A stretch of DNA of 60,402 nt from CAZTDU01 sp050248795 (GCA_050248795.1 JBFWRS010000023.1:1-60402); one strand, 5' to 3'. Positions 35,301 to 44,957 are shown, counted from the first letter of the stretch. Numbers and translations are program-made. Notes: generated from the letters alone by a model not told the origin.

Positions 35301-36499
35301 CAGGCCGAGATCCCGGAGCGCGCCATGATGGTATGCATGTCCTTGTCGCCGCGTCCGGACAGGTTCACGAGCAGCAGGCGGTCCTTGGGCAGCGTCGGCG
35401 CGAGCTTTGCCGCATAGGCAAGCGCATGGCTGGATTCCAGCGCCGCGAGGATGCCCTCCAGCCGTGCACAGTCGTGGAATGCCTTCAGGGCCTCGTCGTC
35501 GGTGATGGAGACGTATTCGGCACGGCCGATGTCCTTCAGCCACGCATGCTCCGGGCCGACGCCGGGGTAGTCGAGCCCGGCGGAGATCGAATGCGTCTCG
35601 GTAATCTGGCCGTTCGCGTCCTGCAAAAGGTAGGTGCGATTGCCGTGCAGCACGCCGGGCCTGCCGGCGCTGAGCGAAGCCGCATGGCGGCCGGTCGCCA
35701 GTCCCTCTCCCGCCGCCTCGACGCCGATCAGGCGCGTGCCCTCGACGGCGATGTAGGGATAGAACATGCCCATGGCGTTGGAACCGCCGCCGACGCAGGC
35801 GATCACCGCATCAGGCTGCCGCCCGGTGAGCTCCGGCATCTGCGTCTTGCATTCCTCGCCGATGACTGCCTGGAAATCCCGCACCATCATCGGGTAGGGG
35901 TGCGGTCCCGCCACCGTGCCGATGATGTAGAACGTGCTCTCCACGTTCGTCACCCAGTCGCGCATCGCCTCGTTGAGGGCGTCCTTGAGCGTCCTGGAGC
36001 CCGATTCGACAGGCACCACCTCCGCGCCCAGCAGCTTCATCCGGTAGACGTTCGCCGACTGGCGCTTGACGTCTTCCGAGCCCATGTAGACCACGCACTG
36101 CATGCCGTAGCGCGCCGCCACTGTCGCCGACGCGACGCCGTGCATGCCGGCGCCGGTCTCGGCGATGATCCGCCGCTTGCCCATCATGCGCGCCACCAGC
36201 GCCTGGCCGATGGTGTTGTTGATCTTGTGCGCGCCGGTATGGTTCAGGTCCTCGCGCTTCAGATAGATCTGCGCGCCGCCGAGCAGGTCGGACCAGCGCC
36301 GCGCGTGGTAGACGGGGCTCGGGCGCCCGACGTAGTGCTTCAGTTCATAGTGGAACTCGGCAAGGAACTCCGGGTCCTTGCGGCAGCGCGCATACGCCTC
36401 GCGCAGTTCGTCCAGCGCATGGGACAGGGTTTCGGACACGAACGAGCCGCCATAGGGGCCGAAATGTCCTCGCGCATCGGGCAGGTCATACATCTGCAT
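35300..36499 (-). CDS. trpB: Tryptophan synthase beta chain
   Basis: TrpB (399 aa) condenses indole and serine with PLP. The PLP lysine is Lys92 in H-T-G-A-H-K-I-N-N; the phosphate loop G-G-G-S-N-A-M-G is near residue 240. A GAGG six bases upstream selects ATG 36499 over 36493. The start lies inside the end of trpF (14-nt overlap). Confidence 0.98.
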   Translation of the reverse strand: MQMYDLPDARGHFGPYGGSFVSETLSHALDELREAYARCRKDPEFLAEFHYELKHYVGRPSPVYHARRWSDLLGGAQIYLKREDLNHTGAHKINNTIGQALVARMMGKRRIIAETGAGMHGVASATVAARYGMQCVVYMGSEDVKRQSANVYRMKLLGAEVVPVESGSRTLKDALNEAMRDWVTNVESTFYIIGTVAGPHPYPMMVRDFQAVIGEECKTQMPELTGRQPDAVIACVGGGSNAMGMFYPYIAVEGTRLIGVEAAGEGLATGRHAASLSAGRPGVLHGNRTYLLQDANGQITETHSISAGLDYPGVGPEHAWLKDIGRAEYVSITDDEALKAFHDCARLEGILAALESSHALAYAAKLAPTLPKDRLLLVNLSGRGDKDMHTIMARSGISA

Positions 36500-37112
36500 G
36501 CTGTACCTCGGAAATGAAGGCGGAGATGCGGGCGGCGTCCTTGACGCCCTTCGTAATCTCCACCCCGCTGGAAACATCGACGGCCCATGGCCGCACCCGG
36601 CCGATCGCCTCTGCAACATTGTCCTTCGTCAGTCCGCCGGAGAGGATCAGCGGCCGGTCCAGTCCGGCAGGGACCAGCGACCAGTCGAATGTCGTCCCGG
36701 TACCGCCATAGGCGTCCACATACGCATCCGCCATCCAGCCTGCCGCATCCGGAAATGCACGCAGGTATTCTAGCAAATCGACTCCCGGCCGCACCCTGCA
36801 CGCCTTGATGTAGGGTACGCCGAAGCTGCGGCAGAACTCGGGCGTTTCCTCGCCGTGAAACTGCAGCACGTCGGGTCGCACGGCGTCGAGCACGCGCAGC
36901 ACGTCATGTGCCGACGCATTCACGAACAGCGCCACGGTGCTGACGAAGGGCGGCACCGCTTCGCGCAGGCGACGCGCCTGCGCAATGCCGACGAACCGGG
37001 GGCTGGGCGGATAGAACACCATGCCGACCGCGTCCGCGCCGGCCTGCGCCGCGGCGAAAACGTCCTCGACGCGCGTGAGGCCGCAGACCTTTACGCGCAC
37101 GCGCCTGCTCAT
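36486..37112 (-). CDS. trpF: Phosphoribosylanthranilate isomerase
   Basis: TrpF (208 aa) performs the Amadori rearrangement in tryptophan synthesis. The (beta/alpha)8 barrel starts V-K-V-C-G-L-T-R with the general base Cys10; the acid Asp is in D-A-Y-G-G-T-G, and the phosphate sites L-S-G-G-L and V-D-V-S-S-G-V-E follow. It overlaps the truA stop by ATGA. trpE, trpG, trpD and trpC are not in the window. Confidence 0.97.
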   Translation of the reverse strand: MSRRVRVKVCGLTRVEDVFAAAQAGADAVGMVFYPPSPRFVGIAQARRLREAVPPFVSTVALFVNASAHDVLRVLDAVRPDVLQFHGEETPEFCRSFGVPYIKACRVRPGVDLLEYLRAFPDAAGWMADAYVDAYGGTGTTFDWSLVPAGLDRPLILSGGLTKDNVAEAIGRVRPWAVDVSSGVEITKGVKDAARISAFISEVQHADV

Positions 37113-37900
37113 GCCTGCACCACGAGTTCCGGCGCCCGACGCGTGCCGGCGGGCAGGCCCCAGTGTTCGGCGTAACGGATCGCCTCCAGGTACAAGCCCT
37201 CGGCGGCAAAGGTCGGAGCGGCCTGCGCGCGGTCTCGCGCCCGCAGCACCTCACCCACCCACTCCGGTCGCCGGCGGCCAGCGCCGACATAGACCAGCGT
37301 ACCAACGATATTGCGCACCATGTGCTGCAGGAACGCATTGGCGCGGATGCGGAAGTCGACGCGGTCTCCGGCAAGCTCGATTGCGATCGACTCGACAGTG
37401 CGCACCGGACTCTTCGCCTGGCACTCCGCCGACCTGAAGGAAGTGAAATCGTGTTCGCCCAGCAGGTGCGCGGCGCCGTCGCGCATCGCGGCGACATCCA
37501 GGGCCTGGTGGAACCACCCCACGCGCCGCGCGGAGAGCGCCGGCCTGACCGGCCGGTTCAGCAGTACATAGCGGTAAGTACGCGACAGCGCGGAGTAGCG
37601 GGCGTGGAAATCGCCTGCGACCGCGCAGGACCACAGTACCGCCACCGAGTCAGGCAGCAGCGCATTTGTGCCACGCACCCACGCGGACTCCCTGCGCTCG
37701 GCGCTGGTGTCGAAGTGGATTACCTGCTCGCAGGCGTGCACGCCACGGTCGGTGCGACCGGCGCATATGGTGCGCACCTCGGCATCGGCGATCGCGCCTA
37801 GCGCTGACTCCACCGCGTCCTGCACGGTTGCGCCTCCGGGCTGCGTCTGCCAGCCAAGGAACCGGCTGCCGTCGTATTCAATGCCAAGAGCGAGTCTCAT
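37109..37900 (-). CDS. truA: tRNA pseudouridine(38-40) synthase TruA
   Basis: TruA (263 aa) makes pseudouridine at positions 38-40 of the anticodon stem-loop. The catalytic Asp51 lies in A-G-R-T-D-R-G-V-H-A; the N-terminal I-E-Y-D-G-S-R-F-L-G-W-Q and the C-terminal F-L-Q-H-M-V-R-N-I-V-G-T-L are diagnostic. It sits between fimV and trpF, as in other Burkholderiales, 6 bp after a terminator-like hairpin. Confidence 0.97.
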   Translation of the reverse strand: MRLALGIEYDGSRFLGWQTQPGGATVQDAVESALGAIADAEVRTICAGRTDRGVHACEQVIHFDTSAERRESAWVRGTNALLPDSVAVLWSCAVAGDFHARYSALSRTYRYVLLNRPVRPALSARRVGWFHQALDVAAMRDGAAHLLGEHDFTSFRSAECQAKSPVRTVESIAIELAGDRVDFRIRANAFLQHMVRNIVGTLVYVGAGRRRPEWVGEVLRARDRAQAAPTFAAEGLYLEAIRYAEHWGLPAGTRRAPELVVQA

Positions 37901-37906
37901 GAAATG

Positions 37907-37938
37907 AAAAGCCGCGGTCGCTTGCGCGCCGCGGCTTT
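37907..37938 (-). terminator. Terminator-like hairpin after fimV
   Basis: AAAGCCGCGG (37908-37917) and CCGCGGCTTT (37929-37938) form a 10-bp stem with an 11-base loop. On the minus strand it is followed by TTTCATTTC just before the truA ATG at 37900. It should reduce read-through from fimV into truA-trpFBA; its short T-run makes full termination uncertain, and no separate truA promoter was recognised. Confidence 0.6.
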
Positions 37939-37958
37939 ACCGGTTGCGTGCGAGGCGG

Positions 37959-40508
37959 CTAGCCCAGCGCAGCAAGCATCTGCTGAGCCTGCGCCTGCTG
38001 CGCCGCGTCGCCATCCTTGATGACCTCATTCAGCAGGTCGCGCGCGCCGTCCTTGTCGCCCATCTCCTCGTAGGCCTTCGCAAGGTCGAGCTTGGTGGCG
38101 ACTTCCTGCCACTTCTCGCTGCCCGCCGCCGCACCGTCGCCGCCCTCCGTACCGCCGAGGTCGAGATTGATGCCGGACAAATCGACACCACCCGCCGCGG
38201 GAGCTGCCTCAGCGGTGCCGCCACCAAGATCAAGATTGAGGTCGAAGTCCATGCCGCCGGATGCCTGGGGCTCCGGTTCTGGGGCCGGCACCGCGGCCGC
38301 AGGCGTGGTGTCGCCGCCCAGATCGAAGTCGAGGCCGCCGGAATCTGCCTGTGCCTGCGTGGTATCCACCGACGGCTGCGCGGGTACCGACTGGGTATCG
38401 CCGCCCAGATCGAAATCGATGGACGAGGTATCTGCTGGCGCATCGCTGCCACCGCCCAGGTCGAGCGAAATGTCGCTCTGCGGGGCGGCTTCGCCCCCAC
38501 CGCCGATGTCAAAGTCAAGCGTCGGTGCAGCAGCTGCGGACGCGGCGGCGGGCGCGGCCGGCGCTTCTCCGCCGCCATCGCCATACAGCCCATTGCCCGG
38601 GTCGATCGAGCGACCGAGCGCAGCGGCCTTGTCCCAATCCGCGCCTTCGCCGTTCGTCACCTGCTTGAGCTTCAGCGCTGACGCCTCGAACGACTTCTTG
38701 TCCTGTCGGTTGGCGTAGATCTCGAGCAGCTTGCCCAGCACCACAACCCGGCCTGGATCCTTGACGAGCGCCTCCTTCAGGATCTCTTCGGCCTGCGCGT
38801 CACGACCATAGGCCATGTAGACGTCGGCTTCCGCGATCGGATCGACTTCCTCGGGTTCCGCCTGGCCGACGCTGGCGTCGCTTACCGACACGTCCGGCGA
38901 CATACCGGCGGCACCCGCCTCCGCGGCAGCGCCGGCATTCAGCACCGACGCCGACCCGGCGGACGCACCGCCGAGAACGCTGTCCTGGAATTTGCTCTGC
39001 GCCGCCTTCTTGCGGCGCCACGCAAAGACGCCGTAGCCAACGAGCAGTGCGAGCACGCCTCCAAGGCCTGCGAGCGCAAGCGGATTCTCGAGGAACTGGT
39101 CGACGATGCTCGGAGGCGGCGGGGGCGGGGGCGGCGCAGGCTTGGGCTTCGGCTTCGGCGCGGCCTTCGCTTCCGGTTTTGGCGCTGCCTTCGGCGCTTC
39201 CGCCGCCGGTTTCGCAGGTTCGGGCTTGGCGGCTGCCGGTTTCGGCGGCTCCACCTTCGCTGCCTCGGGCTTGGGTGCGGCTGCCGGCTTCGGTGCTTCT
39301 GTCGCTGCAGGCTTGGCCGGCTCGGGCTTGGCGGGCGCAGGCTTGGCTGGGGCGGGCGTCGCAGGTGCGGGCTTTGCAGCCCCGGCCTGCTTCTCCAGTT
39401 GCGCCAGCTGCTGGTTCTTCAGTTCGAGCAGCTTCTGCAGGTCGCCGACGTTCTTCTCGAGTTCCTCGACGCGCGACTGCGCTTCCTTCAGCGCACGGTC
39501 CCTGGCAACGGCGTCGTCGCCCTTGGCAGCCTTGCTCGCCACGACCGATGGCTTCTTTGGATCCGCCTTGGAGAGCTTCAGCTGGTCCTTCTGCTCCGCC
39601 GGCGGCGCTGCCTGCGGCTTGGCAGCGATCTTGCCGGCTGCCGTCTGCGATCCCGGGGTGGTAGTCGTTGCCGGTGCACGCGCCACCTCGGCACCGAGCT
39701 TGCTGCGGTAGTCGGCGAACTCGCGCGCCTGCGAGCGAACGATGCGATTCGCCTCGGCTTCGTCTATGCCGGCCGCGGCATCGGCTGCGGGAATCGTCAG
39801 GATCCGCCCGGCGCGCAGCAGGTTGATGTTGTCGTTGATGAACGCGTCCTGGTTCGCGCGAAACAGCGCGATCAGCATCTGGTTGAGGCTCACGCCGGGC
39901 TGTGCGTTCCGGATGGCGATCTTGGCCAGCGTGTCGCCCTTCTGGACTTCATGCGTACCGGCGGCGGTCGGCGCTGCCGGCGCCGGTGCCGCGGCGGGCG
40001 TGATGGGTTTGGACTCGATCGTCGGCGCAGCGGGAGACGGCGCCGGCGCGGCGACAACCGGGGCGGACGGCGCAGCGGCAGCCGGCTTGGGCGCCCGATA
40101 CTCCGGCGGGTCGAGCAGGAAGGAATACTCGCGTATCAGCTTGCCGGTCGCGGACTGCACTTCGACCAGCACTTCCAGGAACGGCTCGTTCACGGGCTGC
40201 GAGGTCACCATGCGCAACGCCGTCGGCCTGCCGGACTTGCGCTCCACGGAGAAGCGCACGTCCATCAGCACCGGATTGATTTCAATGCCCGCCTGGTTGA
40301 ACGCGTCCGCTGGCGCAATGCGGGCGGAGAGGGTGTCTTCCTCACCGGGCTGCAGGTTGACGAGTTCGATCTGGGCGCTAAGCGGCTGACCCAGCAGCGA
40401 CTGGACGGTGAGCCTGCCCAAGCCAGCCGCGTGTACCAGCAGCGGTGTCAGAAGCAGGATTGCCGCGGCAAGCCGCATTCCGGAAACGGATTTACCCACG
40501 AACACCAC
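37959..40508 (-). CDS. fimV: FimV/HubP-family polar hub protein
   Basis: An 849-aa envelope protein related to FimV/HubP, which organises cell poles and twitching motility. Signal peptide I-L-L-L-T-P-L-L-V-H-A, the FimV N-terminal domain with L-L-G-Q-P-L-S-A, a LysM peptidoglycan-binding unit (about 185-240), a coiled coil, a Lys/Pro/Ala-rich stretch, one transmembrane helix near 470-490, an acidic cytoplasmic part with repeated D-F-D-L-G-G-D, and a C-terminal TPR-like FimV domain. The start is uncertain: GTG 40508, 40505 or 40499 (CAGGG just upstream) or ATG 40478. Confidence 0.93.
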   Translation of the reverse strand: MVFVGKSVSGMRLAAAILLLTPLLVHAAGLGRLTVQSLLGQPLSAQIELVNLQPGEEDTLSARIAPADAFNQAGIEINPVLMDVRFSVERKSGRPTALRMVTSQPVNEPFLEVLVEVQSATGKLIREYSFLLDPPEYRAPKPAAAAPSAPVVAAPAPSPAAPTIESKPITPAAAPAPAAPTAAGTHEVQKGDTLAKIAIRNAQPGVSLNQMLIALFRANQDAFINDNINLLRAGRILTIPAADAAAGIDEAEANRIVRSQAREFADYRSKLGAEVARAPATTTTPGSQTAAGKIAAKPQAAPPAEQKDQLKLSKADPKKPSVVASKAAKGDDAVARDRALKEAQSRVEELEKNVGDLQKLLELKNQQLAQLEKQAGAAKPAPATPAPAKPAPAKPEPAKPAATEAPKPAAAPKPEAAKVEPPKPAAAKPEPAKPAAEAPKAAPKPEAKAAPKPKPKPAPPPPPPPPSIVDQFLENPLALAGLGGVLALLVGYGVFAWRRKKAAQSKFQDSVLGGASAGSASVLNAGAAAEAGAAGMSPDVSVSDASVGQAEPEEVDPIAEADVYMAYGRDAQAEEILKEALVKDPGRVVVLGKLLEIYANRQDKKSFEASALKLKQVTNGEGADWDKAAALGRSIDPGNGLYGDGGGEAPAAPAAASAAAAPTLDFDIGGGGEAAPQSDISLDLGGGSDAPADTSSIDFDLGGDTQSVPAQPSVDTTQAQADSGGLDFDLGGDTTPAAAVPAPEPEPQASGGMDFDLNLDLGGGTAEAAPAAGGVDLSGINLDLGGTEGGDGAAAGSEKWQEVATKLDLAKAYEEMGDKDGARDLLNEVIKDGDAAQQAQAQQMLAALG

Positions 40509-40534
40509 CCTGAGTCGTTTTTCTGGGACTGACT

Positions 40535-40563
40535 ACCATAACATCATGGCGTTAGGCCTGCAA
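40535..40563 (-). promoter_or_regulatory. Putative promoter of fimV
   Basis: On the minus strand TTGCAG (40558-40563), 17 bp, and TATGGT (40535-40540) give a plausible sigma-70 promoter. Transcription would start near 40528, leaving a short leader with CAGGG at 40509-40513. It lies in the 122-bp asd-fimV gap, where nothing else was recognised. Confidence 0.45.
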
Positions 40564-40630
40564 GCTGAGAGCCTTTCTTGAATTCTTGCGCTTTGTGCTT
40601 CAGATCGCAAGGACATTTTTGGCTCGCGGC

Positions 40631-41755
40631 TCATTGTTTCAGGCCTGCATCGACGAGGAACCGCAGGGTCCGACGCAGCGGTTCGGCGGCCCCCCAGAGC
40701 AGCTGGTCGCCGACCGTAAAGGCAGCAAGGTATTCCCCACCCATCGGCATTTTGCGCAAGCGACCCACCGGCACCGTGAGCTTGCCGGTCACCGCTGCCG
40801 GCGTCAGTTCCGCCAGCGATTCCTCGCGGCGGTTCGGCACCACGCGCACCCATTCGTTGCCCTCGGCAACCATGCCTTCGATCTCGGCGATCGGAACATC
40901 CCGCTTCAACTTGATCGTCAGCGCCTGGCTGTGGCAGCGCATCGCGCCAATGCGCACGCAGATGCCGTCCACGGGGATGGTGCCTGCGGGGTGGCCGAGG
41001 ATCTTGTTGGTCTCCGCGCCAGCCTTCCACTCCTCCCTGCTCTGCCCGTCGCCAAAGTCCTTGTCGATCCACGGCAGCAAGCTCGCAGCCAGCGGATGGC
41101 CGAAGTTCTGGCGCGGCATGTCCGCACCGCGCAGCGTCTGCGTCACCTGACGGTCGATGTCCAGCGCGCCCGAGGCCGGATCTGCCAGCAACGCCCTGGC
41201 GCCATCGCCCACCCGCGCCATCTGCTCGACCAGCTCGCGCATGTTCGCGGCACCCGCGCCCGAGGCGGCCTGGTAGGTCATGCAGGTCATCCACTCGACC
41301 AGATCGTTGCGGAACAGCCCTGCGAGACCCATCAGCATCAGGCTGACCGTGCAGTTGCCGCCGATGAAGTCCCGCGTTCCGCGCGCATGCGCCTGCTCGA
41401 TCACGGGCATGTTCACCGGATCGAGCACGATCACGGAATCGTCCTTCATGCGCAGCGCACTCGCCGCGTCTATCCAGTAGCCCTTCCAGCCCGCCGCGCG
41501 CAGCTTCGGGTAGATGTCGTTGGTGTAGTCGCCGCCCTGGCAGGAGATCAGCACCGGCAGCTTCGCCAGCGCCGCGACATCGTTCGCGTCCTGCACCGGC
41601 GCGACGTCACGGCCGATCGCCGGCCCGGTCCCGCCCGCCTTCGTGGTGGAGAAGAACACCGGCTCGACCACGGAGAAATCGCGCTCTTCGCGCATGCGCT
41701 GCACCAGCACCGATCCCACCATGCCGCGCCAGCCTATGATTCCCACGCTCAGCAT
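40631..41755 (-). CDS. asd: Aspartate-semialdehyde dehydrogenase
   Basis: Asd (374 aa) reduces aspartyl phosphate to the semialdehyde for lysine, methionine and threonine. The NADP motif G-W-R-G-M-V-G-S-V is N-terminal, the active-site Cys135 lies in G-G-N-C-T-V-S-L-M, and the catalytic His is in the R-I-G-A-M-R-C-H-S segment. A GTG at 41758 could add one residue. The position after leuB and before fimV is the usual betaproteobacterial order. Confidence 0.98.
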   Translation of the reverse strand: MLSVGIIGWRGMVGSVLVQRMREERDFSVVEPVFFSTTKAGGTGPAIGRDVAPVQDANDVAALAKLPVLISCQGGDYTNDIYPKLRAAGWKGYWIDAASALRMKDDSVIVLDPVNMPVIEQAHARGTRDFIGGNCTVSLMLMGLAGLFRNDLVEWMTCMTYQAASGAGAANMRELVEQMARVGDGARALLADPASGALDIDRQVTQTLRGADMPRQNFGHPLAASLLPWIDKDFGDGQSREEWKAGAETNKILGHPAGTIPVDGICVRIGAMRCHSQALTIKLKRDVPIAEIEGMVAEGNEWVRVVPNRREESLAELTPAAVTGKLTVPVGRLRKMPMGGEYLAAFTVGDQLLWGAAEPLRRTLRFLVDAGLKQ

Positions 41756-41772
41756 CACGTAGCCATCCGCAT

Positions 41773-42831
41773 TCAGATTGCCGCGACGACTGCGTCGCCC
41801 ATTTCCTGCGTCCCCACCCTGCGCGCGCCGTCGGTATGGATGTCCGCGGTGCGCAGGCCGTCGCGCAGCACCTTCGACACCGCCGCCTCGATGCGGTCTG
41901 CAGCCGCCGCTTCATCCAGCGAATAGCGCAGCATCATCGCCGCGGACAGGATGGTTGCTAGCGGGTTGGCAAGGTCCTTCCCGGCGATATCCGGCGCCGA
42001 GCCGTGGATCGGCTCGTACAGTCCCTTGCCGCGCTCGTCCAGCGACGCCGAGGGCAGCATGCCGATCGAGCCCGTAAGCATCGAGGCCTCGTCCGACAGG
42101 ATGTCGCCGAACATGTTGCCGGTGACGATGACGTCGAACTGGCGCGGATTGCGCACCAGTTGCATGGCGCAATTGTCCACGTACATGTGCGAGAGCTCGA
42201 CGTCGGGGTACTCGGCCGCCACTTCGGTGGCGACCTGCTTCCACAGTTCCGTGGTCTCCAGCACGTTCGCCTTGTCCACCGAGCACAGGCGCCTGCCGCG
42301 CTTGCGCGCCGCCTGGAAACCCACGTGGACGATGCGGCGGATCTCGCTTTCGCGATATCTCATGGTGTTCACGCCTTCGCGCTCGCCACCGGGAAGCGTG
42401 GAGATGCCTCGCGGCTCGCCGAAGTAAATGTCGCCGGTAAGCTCGCGGATGATGAGGATGTCCAGCCCGGACACCACGTCCGCGCGCAATGTCGAGGCAG
42501 ACGCGAGTTCCGCATGCACGCGCGCCGGGCGGAAGTTCGCGAACAGCCCCAGTGCCTTGCGCAGGCCGAGGATCGCCTGCTCCGGGCGCTTGTCGCGCGC
42601 CAGCTTGTCGTACTGCCAGCCGCCGACCGCGCCGAAGAGGATCGCATCCGCCTGCTTCGCCAGCGCGAGCGTCGCCGCGGGCAGCGGGTCTCCCGCCGCG
42701 TCGTAGCCCGCGCCGCCGACCGGCGCCTCGGCAAGTTCCAGCGGCAGCTTCAGCTTGCGCAGCACCTTCAGCGCCTGGGCGACGATTTCCCCGCCGATGC
42801 CGTCTCCCGGCAACACCGCGATGTTCTTCAT
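41773..42831 (-). CDS. leuB: 3-isopropylmalate dehydrogenase
   Basis: LeuB (352 aa) oxidatively decarboxylates 3-isopropylmalate in leucine synthesis. Visible are L-P-G-D-G-I-G, the substrate-binding Arg set, the catalytic Tyr and Lys region (T-M-R-Y-R-E-S-E-I, D-K-A-N-V-L) and the Mg site G-N-M-F-G-D-I-L-S-D-E-A-S. The NAD-type G-S-A-P-D-I-A-G-K is intact. It follows leuD by 5 bp. Confidence 0.98.
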   Translation of the reverse strand: MKNIAVLPGDGIGGEIVAQALKVLRKLKLPLELAEAPVGGAGYDAAGDPLPAATLALAKQADAILFGAVGGWQYDKLARDKRPEQAILGLRKALGLFANFRPARVHAELASASTLRADVVSGLDILIIRELTGDIYFGEPRGISTLPGGEREGVNTMRYRESEIRRIVHVGFQAARKRGRRLCSVDKANVLETTELWKQVATEVAAEYPDVELSHMYVDNCAMQLVRNPRQFDVIVTGNMFGDILSDEASMLTGSIGMLPSASLDERGKGLYEPIHGSAPDIAGKDLANPLATILSAAMMLRYSLDEAAAADRIEAAVSKVLRDGLRTADIHTDGARRVGTQEMGDAVVAAI

Positions 42832-42836
42832 GGCAC

Positions 42837-43478
42837 TCAGCGGAACAGCCAGGGGTGCTGCGCGCGGCGGTTCGCCTCGAACGCGCGGATCTTGTCCGCG
42901 TGCTTGAGCGTCAGCCCGATGTCATCCAGCCCGTTCAGCAGGCAGTGCTTGCGGAACTCCTCAACTTCGAAGCGGTACGACTTCGCCCCATCCGGCGTCG
43001 CCACCGTCTGCCGCTCGAGGTCGACGACCAGGCGGAAACCCGGGAACAGCGTGCAGTCGTGGAACAGCGCGTCTACCTCGTCGTCCCTGAGGATCACCGG
43101 CAGCAAGCCGTTCTTGAAGCAGTTGTTGAAGAAGATGTCGGCGTACGACGGCGCGATGACGCAACGGAAGCCGTAGTCCATCAGCGCCCACGGCGCATGC
43201 TCGCGCGACGAACCGCAGCCGAAGTTCTTGCGTGCAAGCAGGATGCTCGCGCCACGGTAACGTTCCTGGTTCAGCACGAAGTTCGGGTTCAGCGGGCGCT
43301 TCGCGTGGTCCATGCCCGGCTCGCCGTGGTCCATGTAGCGCCAGGCGTCGAACAGGTTCGGCCCGAATCCGGTACGGTGGATCGACTTCAGGAACTGCTT
43401 GGGGATGATCTGGTCGGTGTCGACGTTGGCGCGGTCCAGCGGCGCCACGATCCCGTTCATTAGCGTGAACTTTTCCAT
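42837..43478 (-). CDS. leuD: 3-isopropylmalate dehydratase small subunit
   Basis: LeuD (213 aa) pairs with LeuC as isopropylmalate isomerase. The aconitase swivel domain shows N-V-D-T-D-Q-I-I-P-K-Q-F-L, N-F-G-C-G-S-S-R-E-H-A-P-W-A-L and F-F-N-N-C-F-K-N-G-L-L-P. It starts 7 bp after leuC. Confidence 0.98.
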   Translation of the reverse strand: MEKFTLMNGIVAPLDRANVDTDQIIPKQFLKSIHRTGFGPNLFDAWRYMDHGEPGMDHAKRPLNPNFVLNQERYRGASILLARKNFGCGSSREHAPWALMDYGFRCVIAPSYADIFFNNCFKNGLLPVILRDDEVDALFHDCTLFPGFRLVVDLERQTVATPDGAKSYRFEVEEFRKHCLLNGLDDIGLTLKHADKIRAFEANRRAQHPWLFR

Positions 43479-43485
43479 GCTTTCC

Positions 43486-44913
43486 TCAGCCCGCGCTGCG
43501 CAGGTTGCGCACGTCGACGAAATGTCCGGCCACCGCCGCCGCCGCCGCCATCGCGGGGCTGACCAGGTGCGTGCGGCCGCCGTCGCCCTGGCGGCCCTCG
43601 AAATTGCGGTTCGACGTCGACGCGCAGCGCTCGCCCGGCTCGAGGCGGTCGGCGTTCATCGCCAGGCACATCGAGCAGCCCGGCTCGCGCCATTCGAAGC
43701 CGGCATCGCGGAACACGCGATCCAGCCCCTCGCGCTCGGCCTGCGCCTTCACCGGACCCGACCCGGGCACCACCATCGCAACGCGGATGTTCGGCGCCAC
43801 GCGGCGCCCCTTCGCCACCGCCGCGGCATCGCGCAGGTCCTCGATGCGCGAGTTGGTGCACGAGCCGATGAACACCTTGTCCAGCTTGATGTCGGTGATC
43901 TTCATGCGCGGCTTCAGGCCCATGTAAGCCAGCGCGCGCTCCATGCCGTCGCGCCTGGTCGCGTCCTTCTCGCGCTCGGGATCGGGCAGCTCGTCCTCGA
44001 TGCTGAGCACCATCTCGGGCGAGGTGCCCCAGGTCACCTGCGGCCGGATCTCGCGCGCGTCCAGCACCACCTCGCGGTCGAACTTCGCGTCCGGGTCGCT
44101 GCGCAGCGTGCGCCAGTACGCGCAGGCGGCATCCCAGTCCGGACCCACCGGCGAGAAGGGCCTGCCCTTCAGGTAGGCGATGGTGGTGTCGTCCACCGCG
44201 ACCATGCCGGCGCGCGCGCCCGCCTCGATCGCCATGTTGCAGATCGTCATGCGGCCCTCCATCGACAGCGCGCGTATCGTGCTGCCGGCGAACTCGATCG
44301 CGCAGCCGGTGCCGCCCGCGGTGCCGATCCTGCCGATCACCGCCAATACCACGTCCTTTGCCGTGACGCCGCGCGCGAGCGGCCCTTCGACCGTGACCCG
44401 CATGTTCTTCATCTTCTTCGTCACCAGGCACTGCGTGGCGAGCACGTGCTCGACCTCGGACGTGCCGATGCCGTGCGCGAGGCAGCCGAAGGCGCCGTGC
44501 GTGCTGGTGTGAGAATCGCCGCACACCACCGTCATTCCCGGCAGCGTGGCGCCGTTCTCGGGCCCGATCACGTGCACGATGCCCTGGCGCCTGTCGAGGA
44601 AAGGGAAGTAGACCTTGGCGCCGAACTCGCGCATGTTCGCGTCCAGCGTCTCGACCTGGATGCGCGCGATCGGGTCGACGATGCCGTCGATGCCGCGCTC
44701 CCAGCCGGTGGTGGGCGTGTTGTGGTCCGCGGTGGCGACGACCGAATCGATGCGCCAGGGCTTGCGCCCGGCGAGCCTGAGCCCTTCGTAGGCCTGCGGG
44801 CTGGTCACCTCGTGCACCAGGTGCCGGTCGATGTAGAGCAGCGCGGTGCCGTCATCCTCGACGTTCACCACATGGCTGTCCCACAGCTTGTCGTACAGCG
44901 TCTTGCTGCTCAT
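43486..44913 (-). CDS. leuC: 3-isopropylmalate dehydratase large subunit
   Basis: LeuC (475 aa) holds the [4Fe-4S] cluster of isopropylmalate isomerase. Cluster ligands lie in G-S-C-T-N-S-R and C-S-M-C-L-A-M; D-S-H-T-S-T-H-G-A-F-G and V-H-E-V-T-S-P-Q-A-Y are typical. ATG 44913 is chosen; a TTG at 44922 would add three residues. It heads the leuC-D-B-asd run. The 44-bp gap upstream is too short for a leucine leader peptide, and none was seen. Confidence 0.97.
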   Translation of the reverse strand: MSSKTLYDKLWDSHVVNVEDDGTALLYIDRHLVHEVTSPQAYEGLRLAGRKPWRIDSVVATADHNTPTTGWERGIDGIVDPIARIQVETLDANMREFGAKVYFPFLDRRQGIVHVIGPENGATLPGMTVVCGDSHTSTHGAFGCLAHGIGTSEVEHVLATQCLVTKKMKNMRVTVEGPLARGVTAKDVVLAVIGRIGTAGGTGCAIEFAGSTIRALSMEGRMTICNMAIEAGARAGMVAVDDTTIAYLKGRPFSPVGPDWDAACAYWRTLRSDPDAKFDREVVLDAREIRPQVTWGTSPEMVLSIEDELPDPEREKDATRRDGMERALAYMGLKPRMKITDIKLDKVFIGSCTNSRIEDLRDAAAVAKGRRVAPNIRVAMVVPGSGPVKAQAEREGLDRVFRDAGFEWREPGCSMCLAMNADRLEPGERCASTSNRNFEGRQGDGGRTHLVSPAMAAAAAVAGHFVDVRNLRSAG

Positions 44914-44957
44914 CTTCGTCAACCGCTCTTTTGCGCGGAAAAGAACGTGATTTTACC

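Noticed and set aside
44914..44957. Leucine attenuation leader upstream of leuC
   Set aside because: The gap is only 44 bp, with no short Leu-rich reading frame and no terminator/antiterminator pair.
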